A DNA stretch of 64,000 nt from Limnobacter olei (lineage in GTDB: Bacteria > Pseudomonadota > Gammaproteobacteria > Burkholderiales > Burkholderiaceae_B), in assembly GCF_029087225.1 (NCBI RefSeq), contig NZ_JARFJD010000017.1, positions 1 to 64,000 of the forward strand, in the 5' to 3' direction. A model generated the notes under the pieces. The model made no database searches. It worked only from the letters and a program-made list of their open reading frames with translations, and was not told the DNA's origin. Numbering within the stretch: the stretch's first letter is position 1; every line of letters starts with the position of its first letter. Shown in pieces: positions 1-8,390 of the stretch. Made by a program: the position numbers and the translations under genes.

Positions 1-499
1 TTTCATGGCTCATGTTGGCCAGAAAAGCAGCCTGTGTTTTTTGAGCCTGCAAGGCAAGTTCTTGAGATTGCCGAAGCGAGGCTTCGCTTTGGCGCCTGGA
101 CACGATTTCCTCGGCCAATGCGGTATTGATTTGGGTCAGTCTGCCAAGGTCCGGCAAGGCCATGATGTACTTTAATTTGGGCAGCAAATAAATTGCTGTG
201 GCCACCGAGACCAATGCAGTCACAATTTTTGTAATGCCTTGCGTGAAATACAGCGGTACCCACAGCGTCAGAATACCCATCACGTGGGTAACGCCACAGG
301 CGAGAATAAACGCAGCAAACAGGTAATAAATGGGTTGCAGTTCGGCATCAGGGCGCTTCTTGGCCACATACAAAATACCAATGGGTATAGAGAAGTAAGC
401 AATTGCAATCAAGAGGTCTGAAATCACATGCATGGCCAACAGCTGTGGGTTCCATGCAATGCAAAAGCCGTGCGGCAAGTACTCGATTACATTATTCAT
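1..499 (-). CDS. Sensor histidine kinase with ethylene-receptor-like membrane domain (partial, C-terminus off the window)
   Basis: The reading frame begins with ATG at 499 and runs off the left edge, giving 166 residues that end in the H-box start (NMSHE), so this is the N-terminus of a histidine kinase. Three hydrophobic segments lie at about 25-45, 57-79 and 87-106. They match the plant ETR1 ethylene-binding domain closely: a segment 'ISDLLIAIAYFSIP' and a 'CGVTH' motif place Asp28, Tyr35, Ile38, Pro39, Cys68, His72 at a constant offset of 3 from ETR1 Asp25, Tyr32, Ile35, Pro36, Cys65, His69. In ETR1 the Cys/His pair binds Cu(I). A linker (about 115-155) leads into the kinase core. It lies 26 bp downstream of a periplasmic binding-protein gene and is probably co-transcribed with it. 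Ethylene as ligand is inferred from residues only; receiver domains may follow outside the window. Confidence 0.88.
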   Translation of the reverse strand, partial: MNNVIEYLPHGFCIAWNPQLLAMHVISDLLIAIAYFSIPIGILYVAKKRPDAELQPIYYLFAAFILACGVTHVMGILTLWVPLYFTQGITKIVTALVSVATAIYLLPKLKYIMALPDLGRLTQINTALAEEIVSRRQSEASLRQSQELALQAQKTQAAFLANMSHE

Positions 500-525
500 G
501 TGTAAGCCACTTGGATAAAAACCGT

Positions 526-1518
526 TTAGCGATACACAAAATCGACATAGTCTGATTTGTGCAATCGGAGGAAGCTAGCGTCAATATAGTCCAAATACTC
601 AGGCTCTTCTGGCAAATTACTTTGAATATGACCCTCGCGCCTGGCCCACCGGGCCTGCCCTTGCAAGGTACTCACCAGCGATTGCTGCAAAGTCATTCGA
701 AAGATGTACTCATGCCAGCTTTTCTCAATGTGTTCCTGGCTAACTAGTTTTTTTCTCAACAACAACGCTTGCGCCCGCGAGGGATAGTCGCGAATGTAAT
801 CCACCGCCTCGCTCAATGCTTTCAAAACGCGATGTACAGTATCTGCCTGTTGGTTTTTGAACTGATTGCGCACGCTGACATTGAAGGTAAGCGTATACAA
901 ACGGGGAGCATTCGCATGCGCCACTTCACCGTGCGCCAAATTTAGCGTTTTCTCTGCCCACGGCTCCCACACAGATATCGCATCCACACGGCCTTGCACC
1001 AAAGCAACCGGGAGTTCAGACGCCGCCATTGGCACTTCAATTACATCCTTTGGATCTATGCCCCTAAACAGCAAAAAAGTATCGAGATAGTAATGTGACG
1101 ACGACTTGGGTACATAGCCTATTCGTTTTCCTACCAGATTCAATTGGCCCTCATTGAGTAAATTGCGTGACACCAGCAACTTCAAACTGTGATTGTTGGT
1201 TGCCAGTGTGGCCAATATGGAAACGGGGCTTCGTTCGTAAGCTGCGAACATCAGGGGCAGCTCTGAAGAGCTCGCAATGTCAGCCCCACCTTCACCCAGA
1301 ATTTTGATGCAATCCTGCCCACTGCCGCAGCCAATCAAAACGGGTTTCACTTGATGTTTTTCGAAGAACTTTCGCTCGGTGGCCACATAAAATGGCAGCG
1401 ACATGGGCGATGGGGGCACTGCAATACGCACCACATTGGCAGCGTCTGCACTTTGCGCAGCCAACAGCAAGGCCAGCAGCAAAGAGTAGATCCATGCACC
1501 GAACTCGAACTGTTTCAT
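526..1518 (-). CDS. NMT1/THI5-type periplasmic substrate-binding protein, probably kinase-associated
   Basis: A 330-residue exported protein of the NitT/TauT/SsuA-like binding-protein family. The ATG at 1518 has a GAGG ribosome site 7 bases upstream; an in-frame TTG two codons earlier is less likely. Residues 1-26 form a signal peptide ending in an Ala-rich cleavage region. The family pattern is visible in 'RIAVPPSPMSLPFYVA', 'GKRIGYV', 'SSHYYLD' and 'VDAISVWEPW'. It is a paralogue of the protein at 4352-5341, sharing the same C-terminal block (QGQARWARREGH and a final VDFVY). No permease or ATPase gene is adjacent. Instead a sensor kinase follows 26 bp downstream, so a role as periplasmic ligand sensor for that kinase is inferred rather than transport. 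The ligand is unknown. Confidence 0.85.
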   Translation of the reverse strand: MKQFEFGAWIYSLLLALLLAAQSADAANVVRIAVPPSPMSLPFYVATERKFFEKHQVKPVLIGCGSGQDCIKILGEGGADIASSSELPLMFAAYERSPVSILATLATNNHSLKLLVSRNLLNEGQLNLVGKRIGYVPKSSSHYYLDTFLLFRGIDPKDVIEVPMAASELPVALVQGRVDAISVWEPWAEKTLNLAHGEVAHANAPRLYTLTFNVSVRNQFKNQQADTVHRVLKALSEAVDYIRDYPSRAQALLLRKKLVSQEHIEKSWHEYIFRMTLQQSLVSTLQGQARWARREGHIQSNLPEEPEYLDYIDASFLRLHKSDYVDFVYR

Positions 1519-1637
1519 GATCAAACCTCGATCGATTTAACAACTTGATGTTGCATCGATTAGAACAACTCTGATGAAGGGATAAGAGCCGTTTGAGGCC
1601 TCTAGTTTGTACTTTATGATAGTTAACAATCTAACTT

Positions 1638-4355
1638 TTAATGCGCCTGCGTCTTCAGTTTCAGGTGCGTGCCCCAGCGTTTTACTGCATCAAGCACCCT
1701 GTCAATTTGCAGGGGCTTGGTCAGCACTTCATCCATGCCTGCGGCCAAAGCCATTTGGTGGTCAGCCTCCATCACACCGGCGGTCAAAGCCAGTACAGGC
1801 AACTGCCGCAAACCCAACTGGTCGCGAATGTATTGACAGGTTTGCATTCCGTCCATGTCTGGCATTTGCACATCCATCAAACACACATCCACATCGTTGT
1901 GGTTGGGCTCGCTTAGAACTTGAATCGCAGCCTGCCCCGATTCGGCAAGAATCACTCTGGCACCATGAGTTTCCAGAATTTTTTTAAGAATCATCAAATT
2001 CAGTTTGTGATCGTCCACAGCCAACACGGTCAAGCCAGCAAGAAAAACCAATTCGTTTTGATTCAACAAACGATTGACTGAATTGGCCTTGCCCGACGCG
2101 TTGCCGGTAACCTCCAGCAACACATTTTTCAAGGCCGAGAATGAAACTGGTTTCATCAATACCGCGTCAAGTTGTCCCATCGACAACGGATCTTGCAGTT
2201 GTTCCACGTCCTTGGGCCGCACCATCAGCGCAACCTTGGTAGCCACCGAGCCATGCGCAGCTTTCAGCTTGTTGGCCAGTTCCAGCCCGCTGGTATCACT
2301 TAACTGGTTATTTACCACGAACAATCGTGGCCGCTGACCACTGGGCAGGCTCAAGGCCTGTTCCGGGTTCACTAAACTTTGTGGGACCACACCAGTCCAT
2401 TCGACCATTTGGGCCACGCTGTCGAGTTGGGTTTTGAAACTGTCGACCACCACCACATCGTATGCAAACTCGCTGGCAACAGGCACTGTATTTGCCTTAG
2501 AACCCAGGTTCAACATCAGGGAAAATGCAAACAAGCTCCCTTGTCCAGGCGCACTCACAGCCGAGATGGTGCCCCCCATCAACTCCACCAGTTTCTGGCT
2601 TAAGGCCAAACCAATGCCTGTGCCACCAAAACGTCGCGAGATTGATGAATCCGCCTGTGAAAATGACTGGAACAAACGTTTCATGGCACCAGCGTCCATG
2701 CCCAAACCCGTGTCTTGAATGATGAAGCGCAACACGCAATGGTGAGTGTCCAGCTGATCCAGGGTAACTCCCACTTTGACATAACCGTTTTCGGTGAACT
2801 TGATGGCATTTCCCGCCAAATTCACCAGCACCTGGCGCAGCTTGGTCTCATCCCCCACCAGCTGGTCGGGCACATTGGGGGCTACAGACACCACAAATTC
2901 AATCGGTTTGTCGGCCACTGCCCCAGTCATTAAATCGGCCAGCGAATCCATCAAGTGGCGGGCTGAGAAGGGTCGCTTTTCCAGCTCCATGGCACCGGCT
3001 TCAATTTTTGAAACATCCAGCACACCGCTAACCAAATCGATCAGGCCGCGCCCCGCGTTCTCAAGTTTCTCGACAAACTCCAGTTGCGATGAATCCAGCT
3101 TGCTTTGCTTCAGAATATAAGCCAGCCCAACCACCGCATTCAGCGGCGTGCGAATTTCATGGCTGATATTGGACAGAAATTCTCCCTTGGCCTTGCTGGC
3201 CGACTCGGCCACTTCTTTGGCTTGTCGAATTTCTTCCTCAACACGGCGACGATCGGTGATGTTTTGAAAGGCCCCCCGAATCATCCAGGGTTTGCGCTTG
3301 GCGCCTTCACCTTGCCAAATCACTTCACCAAACACATGCACCCAAATCAAGTTGCCCTTGTAGGTGCGCAACTGCAATTCCATGTTCACATCACTGCCAG
3401 TACGGGCAGCGTCATCCAACGCTTTGGAAAGCTTCGCGGCGGATTCCTCGGGATAAAGTGCAATCGCTTCTTCCAGGGTGGGTTGGCGCGTGAAATCGGC
3501 TTCGACAATTGCGTAGGTCTGTTTCGACCAGCTCAATGCATGTGTATTAATGTCGAGCGTCCAGGCACCTACACCGCACATTCGCCCAGCCACCTCCAAC
3601 AAATGCGTGGTCGACGTAACGTCGGCCAGTTTGTTGTTCAACTCCAAAGCCAATGAATCAAGCGCAGCAGCCACATCGCCAAGTTCATCGCCTTCCGGCA
3701 AATTGCAACGCGCATTCAGATTACCCGCACGCATGGCGTTTGCGGCGTTCTCAATTTGCTCTAACGGTCTGACCACCCGGTAACGGATCAACAGCAGCAG
3801 CAACAAGGAATTGATACCGAACAACAGCGTAAACACCAAAACAATCATTTTCCGCTGGTGCGTCAGGGCCTCTTGACGCTCAAAAGCCGTGTCAGAAATT
3901 TTGTAACTCAACTCGGCCAACTGCTCGGCCTCGGAAATCAGACGATCCGTCAACACACTATTGCGGCGCTCATCGAGGTTCAGTTGGTCGGAATGTTGCA
4001 GGTGAGAGAAGCCACTGAACAAGGCAGCCAAGTCACCCAGTCGCCCATCAAGCTGCCTGGAAAGCTGAGCACTTTCATCGGAGAAATGCAGATGATCAAG
4101 TTCATCGGAAATGGATTGATGCACCACCCACCACTGGCGAATATTGGTTTCCGTCATGTATTCCGATGCTGTGTGCGTCAGCACCAACATGCGAGTGGAC
4201 AAGCGGGAAATTTTGCGTGCGGCAACGCTTTGCTCAAGCACATAGTTACGCTGCTGATTGATTGAAACAACAGTGGCCACTGCCACCACAGCGAGGCCAA
4301 TCAACAAAACCAAGGCAATGCGTACGCCTTGCTTGAGTCTTAAAATCGGTTTCAT
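1638..4355 (-). CDS. Hybrid sensor histidine kinase (HAMP-PAS-HisKA-HATPase-REC-REC)
   Basis: A 905-residue inner-membrane hybrid kinase. Membrane segments lie at about 11-31 and 169-190, bounding a mostly helical periplasmic region of about 135 residues. Then come HAMP (about 191-243), a PAS/PAC unit (255-370), HisKA with phospho-acceptor His399 in 'SNISHEIRTPLN', and an ATPase domain with Asn516 and Gly-rich motifs at 548-552 and 577-582. The first receiver (about 632-747) seems degenerate: where the phospho-Asp should lie the sequence reads VVNNQ. The second (776-893) is canonical, with Asp781/782, Asp828 and Lys880. The start codon overlaps the stop of the upstream binding-protein gene by 4 bases, so the pair is translationally coupled and probably forms one sensing unit. 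No separate response regulator is adjacent. Confidence 0.92.
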   Translation of the reverse strand: MKPILRLKQGVRIALVLLIGLAVVAVATVVSINQQRNYVLEQSVAARKISRLSTRMLVLTHTASEYMTETNIRQWWVVHQSISDELDHLHFSDESAQLSRQLDGRLGDLAALFSGFSHLQHSDQLNLDERRNSVLTDRLISEAEQLAELSYKISDTAFERQEALTHQRKMIVLVFTLLFGINSLLLLLLIRYRVVRPLEQIENAANAMRAGNLNARCNLPEGDELGDVAAALDSLALELNNKLADVTSTTHLLEVAGRMCGVGAWTLDINTHALSWSKQTYAIVEADFTRQPTLEEAIALYPEESAAKLSKALDDAARTGSDVNMELQLRTYKGNLIWVHVFGEVIWQGEGAKRKPWMIRGAFQNITDRRRVEEEIRQAKEVAESASKAKGEFLSNISHEIRTPLNAVVGLAYILKQSKLDSSQLEFVEKLENAGRGLIDLVSGVLDVSKIEAGAMELEKRPFSARHLMDSLADLMTGAVADKPIEFVVSVAPNVPDQLVGDETKLRQVLVNLAGNAIKFTENGYVKVGVTLDQLDTHHCVLRFIIQDTGLGMDAGAMKRLFQSFSQADSSISRRFGGTGIGLALSQKLVELMGGTISAVSAPGQGSLFAFSLMLNLGSKANTVPVASEFAYDVVVVDSFKTQLDSVAQMVEWTGVVPQSLVNPEQALSLPSGQRPRLFVVNNQLSDTSGLELANKLKAAHGSVATKVALMVRPKDVEQLQDPLSMGQLDAVLMKPVSFSALKNVLLEVTGNASGKANSVNRLLNQNELVFLAGLTVLAVDDHKLNLMILKKILETHGARVILAESGQAAIQVLSEPNHNDVDVCLMDVQMPDMDGMQTCQYIRDQLGLRQLPVLALTAGVMEADHQMALAAGMDEVLTKPLQIDRVLDAVKRWGTHLKLKTQAH

Positions 4356-5341
4356 GGGTACACGAAATCTACAGCATTGGGTTTAATTTTTCGCAAAAGG
4401 CTGGAATCCACAAAGTTCAGAAATTCCGGCTCGGGCAAGGCAGCGCCCACATGTCCTTCACGCCGGGCCCACCTTGCCTGGCCTTGCACAGTGCTCAACA
4501 AAGACTGCTGCAACGTCAATTCAAATTGATAGGTTGGCCACGCGGCCTTGACTGTGTCGGGGTCCATACCCACCTTGCGCGCCATAATGCCTTTGGCCTC
4601 ATCCGGGTTCTTTTTGATGAACTGAATGGCCTCATCAAGCGCGCTGAGCACAGCAGTTGATTTGCGGATCTGTGCCAAACGGTATTCATTACTGACCAAC
4701 AGGTTGAAAGTTTGACTGTAGAGCTTCGGCGAATTGAGAACTTCAACATCAGCGCCGCCCAGGTTCAGTGCAATCTGTCCCCAAGGCTCCCAAACCGAAA
4801 TTGCATCCACCTCACCTTTCACCAAGGCATTGGCCAATGCGTCCGCACCCATGGCCACGGGCACCGTCGATTTGGGGTCAATGCCGTTGTAGAGCAGGAA
4901 TAAATCCATGTAATAGTGCGACGACGCTTTCTCAACATAACCAATTCGCTTGCCCGCCAAATCTTTGACACCACCTTTCACGGCGGCTTTTCTGATCAGG
5001 AACTTCATATCGTCTTTGTTGGTGTTAAACGTGGTCACCAAACTAATTGGCTTGCCTTGAAACACGGCAAACATGAATGGCAGTTCTGACGACGTGGCCA
5101 TGTCGACCCGCCCCTCCGTCAGCTCCTTCACGCATCGATTTCCGCCCAGGCATTCAATCAGCACGGGTTCAACTTTGTGCTTGGCGAACAGGTTCTTTTC
5201 CGCAGCCACGAAAAATGGCAAGGACAAAGGCGACTTGGACACCGCAATGCGTGGCTCATTGGCCCACCCCAAAGAAGACAAGCCCATGAACGCACAAAAC
5301 ATGACTGAAGAGAAACGCGCAATACGCAAACGACTTAGCAT
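4352..5341 (-). CDS. NMT1/THI5-type periplasmic substrate-binding protein, coupled to hybrid kinase
   Basis: A 329-residue exported binding protein. The ATG at 5341 gives a clean signal peptide (residues 1-27, positive start, hydrophobic core, ending GWA); a TTG 16 codons upstream is also in frame but would put a charged stretch before the signal. It shares its motifs with the 526-1518 protein: 'SELPFMFA', 'GKRIGYV', 'SSHYYMD', 'VDAISVWEPW' and 'QGQARWARREGH'. Its stop codon overlaps the ATG of the hybrid kinase downstream, an arrangement expected when two products act together. With no ABC transporter permease or ATPase nearby, it is probably the ligand-binding subunit of a sensor (inference). 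Ligands of this family are usually small sulfonates, nitrate or pyrimidine precursors; nothing here says which. Confidence 0.85.
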   Translation of the reverse strand: MLSRLRIARFSSVMFCAFMGLSSLGWANEPRIAVSKSPLSLPFFVAAEKNLFAKHKVEPVLIECLGGNRCVKELTEGRVDMATSSELPFMFAVFQGKPISLVTTFNTNKDDMKFLIRKAAVKGGVKDLAGKRIGYVEKASSHYYMDLFLLYNGIDPKSTVPVAMGADALANALVKGEVDAISVWEPWGQIALNLGGADVEVLNSPKLYSQTFNLLVSNEYRLAQIRKSTAVLSALDEAIQFIKKNPDEAKGIMARKVGMDPDTVKAAWPTYQFELTLQQSLLSTVQGQARWARREGHVGAALPEPEFLNFVDSSLLRKIKPNAVDFVYP

Positions 5342-5400
5342 GGGGCTTGAAATTGAAGTGTTGACACGCCCACATTGCGCGTTTTGCAAACAGACAATCG

Positions 5401-5426
5401 AATAAAAAGGGGGCTTTCGCCCCCTT
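5401..5426 (-). terminator. Rho-independent terminator of the acylase gene
   Basis: An 8-bp perfect stem (aagggggc / gccccctt, 5407-5414 and 5419-5426) with a 4-base loop is followed on the minus strand by a TTTTTATT run. It lies 46 bp past the stop of the acylase gene and just before the binding-protein gene, separating the two transcription units. Confidence 0.85.
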
Positions 5427-5472
5427 ATATTGTTACTTTACAATTGTTATCAATTTAACATTTATAACATGC

Positions 5473-8172
5473 TCAGTTTGACGCCTTTTGCTGGCGTAAC
5501 ACCTTGGTTTGACCCACTTTTGCTGCCTGAATTTGAGCATCGGTGTAAGGCAAACGAGCCCAGTTTTTCTGGGAATACGCCTTGGTGTAATCGTCAAAGT
5601 GCGGATTGGCCGGGTCAGTGGAGAGTGAATACGTCAACATCGCGTCAGCCTGTGGTTTGCCATTCGCATCCCAGGTTACAGCCTGAATGTAGCTGTTGCC
5701 ATAAGTCACTTTGTAGCCTTCCGAATTCAGCCTGCTGGGTTCTGTACTCACAATCGTGAACGCGCCTTCCGGGCTGGTGCCACCGAAAATTGGCGTGGCA
5801 CTGGCCTGTACTCCAGATTTTTGAATATTGCCCAAGGGCTCGTCCAGCGCAAAACCAGCGGCCTGTACCGCCAAAATTGCATCGGCCAAAGCAGCTGCAG
5901 TGAATGGATTGGCAATGTTCAAGGTGTTGGGTGTATTTATCGGATCAGCTGCATTGAAGCCATTCGCCCACAAGTTGGTTGGCAGTGACAATGGCACTGG
6001 CACATCAAACGGCAAATGCAATTGCGGCGCACCTGCAGGCAAACCGCCTGGATTGCGAATGGCCCTGCTCCAGAATTCGCGCCACAAGTGTGCCCCCTTG
6101 CTGTCCAGGTTGGCTTTGCCATCCCAAGCACCCAAAGCGGCACACGCGTCAGCGGTTTGCACTGGCATCAAGCCGGTACTCAACAATACAGGTACTTGGC
6201 ACAGCGCATCCACCACCGATTGTTTGGCCAAAGTAGCGGAATAAATCTCGCTGTTTAGCGCAATGTCTTTCAGGTTGTCTTGGGTAAAGCGGTTGCCTGG
6301 CAAACCATCCGCACCACCCAATCTGCGCTCCGCATGAAGCGTACACAAGCGAGTGCGCAAGGTGCGTTCCGCATTCTCGTCACCAATAATGCGGTTAAAA
6401 CCGGTCAATGGCTGACGCGGGTTGCTCAACCAGTAGCTGTCGTTGCAGTTGGTTACATAATCGTCACGCTGAAGCGTGGGCAAGTTACCTGGGCCAAAAA
6501 TGCCGGGCGCGGGTGCATCGGGGTCGCTGCCCCACTCGCAGGCTTCGCGTGAACCGTTGAGCACGGGCAAGCCAGGTGACAACTGACCCACCACGGTATT
6601 GAAAGGCTCTGCTGCACAATCGGCAATTTTCTCGTCCGTCACATGCGGTACCACTGTCACGTCACCGTAATAGGCCGGCTTGCCTGGGCCACTGGCCACG
6701 GTATTTACCCAAGGCACACCCAGTTCACTCGCATGCAAGTCAACAAACTCTTCCAGCGACTCAGCCAGATTCCACTTGGCAAACTGGTTAATCAACCGGT
6801 CGTTTTCAAGGTTGGCATCGCGCAGGGTAAAGGCCATGAATTGGTTCCAACCCAACACAGGCACTCCGCTGGCCTCAAGCACCAACATCGGCCCATAATG
6901 GCTTCGGTACATGGTGCGCTGCATTTTGGTAATGCTGCCATCCGCCTGCTTCACCTCAATTTCAGTGGGCAGGGCGATCATGTCGCGCATCTCGCCCTCG
7001 TACATGTACTGTGTTGGATTGGCCGGGTTGATTTGTAATTGGTAGAACGTAAAACGGAAAGCTGTTGAAACCGTGTGACTCCAGGCCACGTGTTCGTTAA
7101 AACCAATCAGCACAGCGGGTACGCCATAAAGACCAACTCCCATGATATCCATGGTTTTTTTACCATTCATCTCCAGAATATTGTGGCTCAGGTACAAGCG
7201 CTCTGTGCCCTTCCATGGGAAATGGGGATTGCCATACACCAGCGATTGACCGTTGGCAGTCGCATCCTTACCAAAGGCATACATATTGCTGCCGAAATGG
7301 TCCTTGTTCTGCATGGCAGTGAAAGGGTTCGGGTTGGCCTTCAGCAAAGCCACTTGCTCAGCCACGCCGGGGGTTTTGGCTTTTTTACCCGCATTGGCCA
7401 AGGTCGCAGGGCGCGCAGTGGCACCACCTGGGGGCTGGGCATTGCCAATTTCAGTCACAAACACCGAGCTGCTGGCCAATACAGCCAGCCGCACAAAGCG
7501 GCGGTACATGTCATCCGTGGTAATTGGGGCCAGCCACTCGGCATCCGCACAGGCGGCATGGGCAGGCACCTTGCTGCCATCGGGCTGTTCATACTCATGC
7601 TCACCGGCTTTTAGTTCAGCAATGTAGCGGTTTACCCCATCGGCATAACCAGCCACTACGTTCTGAAAATCGGGAATGGTTTTGTCGCGGGTGCGCTGCC
7701 AGGCATTGCGGGTAATTCCATCGGCACCCTCTTCTTCAAAAGCAAACAGGCTTTTCCAGAAAAAGTCGCTGGCCACGTTGTTCGCAGTAGAACCGTTGGG
7801 TTCAATCGTGTAAGTGCCGTCGGGGCCAAAAAAGCGGGAACGCTCTCCCCGAATTGTCAACAGGTCCTCAAGAAACACGCAGAGGTTGTCTTGCGCAAAG
7901 GCATAGCCCTGGCCGTAACCCAAACTGCCATAATCCTTGGCACGAATGTGCGGCACACCGTAAGTGGTGCGGGTAATGCTCACATCGTATTTCAGGTTGG
8001 GGTTCTCGTTGGGATTGATACGCCCATCGGTGCCGGCGATGTCGTTGTTGCTGCTACCCAGGCAACCCACCAACATCAACAGGGCCGCACTGGCTGCGCC
8101 CATCTGTAGACCACGCCGCAACGCGGCCTTGTTCGTCAAGCCTGTAATCACTGCTGTCTCCTCTGCTTTCAT
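5473..8172 (-). CDS. Penicillin-acylase family lipoprotein (acyl-homoserine-lactone or related amide acylase)
   Basis: An 899-residue N-terminal-nucleophile hydrolase. The ATG at 8172 is preceded by AAGGTGG, making it the better start; a longer frame upstream has no ribosome site. Residues 25-37 give a lipobox ending LVGC with Cys37, so it should be anchored to a membrane as a lipoprotein. The family hallmark 'RTTYGVPHI' is at about 68-76. Gly294-Ser295 in 'HFGSNMYAF' is the expected autocatalytic cleavage site, with Ser295 as nucleophile of the beta chain; the following 'NPHFPW' is also typical. Members hydrolyse the amide bond of beta-lactams, acyl-homoserine lactones or lipopeptides. Substrate cannot be told from sequence. 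It is transcribed divergently from mmsA and ends at a strong terminator. Confidence 0.88.
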   Translation of the reverse strand: MKAEETAVITGLTNKAALRRGLQMGAASAALLMLVGCLGSSNNDIAGTDGRINPNENPNLKYDVSITRTTYGVPHIRAKDYGSLGYGQGYAFAQDNLCVFLEDLLTIRGERSRFFGPDGTYTIEPNGSTANNVASDFFWKSLFAFEEEGADGITRNAWQRTRDKTIPDFQNVVAGYADGVNRYIAELKAGEHEYEQPDGSKVPAHAACADAEWLAPITTDDMYRRFVRLAVLASSSVFVTEIGNAQPPGGATARPATLANAGKKAKTPGVAEQVALLKANPNPFTAMQNKDHFGSNMYAFGKDATANGQSLVYGNPHFPWKGTERLYLSHNILEMNGKKTMDIMGVGLYGVPAVLIGFNEHVAWSHTVSTAFRFTFYQLQINPANPTQYMYEGEMRDMIALPTEIEVKQADGSITKMQRTMYRSHYGPMLVLEASGVPVLGWNQFMAFTLRDANLENDRLINQFAKWNLAESLEEFVDLHASELGVPWVNTVASGPGKPAYYGDVTVVPHVTDEKIADCAAEPFNTVVGQLSPGLPVLNGSREACEWGSDPDAPAPGIFGPGNLPTLQRDDYVTNCNDSYWLSNPRQPLTGFNRIIGDENAERTLRTRLCTLHAERRLGGADGLPGNRFTQDNLKDIALNSEIYSATLAKQSVVDALCQVPVLLSTGLMPVQTADACAALGAWDGKANLDSKGAHLWREFWSRAIRNPGGLPAGAPQLHLPFDVPVPLSLPTNLWANGFNAADPINTPNTLNIANPFTAAALADAILAVQAAGFALDEPLGNIQKSGVQASATPIFGGTSPEGAFTIVSTEPSRLNSEGYKVTYGNSYIQAVTWDANGKPQADAMLTYSLSTDPANPHFDDYTKAYSQKNWARLPYTDAQIQAAKVGQTKVLRQQKASN

Positions 8173-8390
8173 TCTGGGCCCACCTTTAGTGGCAGGCCTT
8201 ATGTCAGTAATACCTCCGGAAATTACAATTGGATTAAAAATCAGGGCTTTACTGACAGGCTTCAGTAAATTGCCAGTGCACGGTGCGCTTACCGAAAATT
8301 TCCGGAAGCTTGGTGTTAGCACCGATTCAACCCACTGCCGGCTTGCGCGACAATGTCAGTCTTTCGAAGCAAACAAGCAGGCCCAGACAC

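Noticed and set aside
5290-5405. Extended start of the binding protein at 5389
   Set aside because: The first codon would be TTG without a ribosome site and would add charged residues before the signal peptide; ATG 5341 is preferred.
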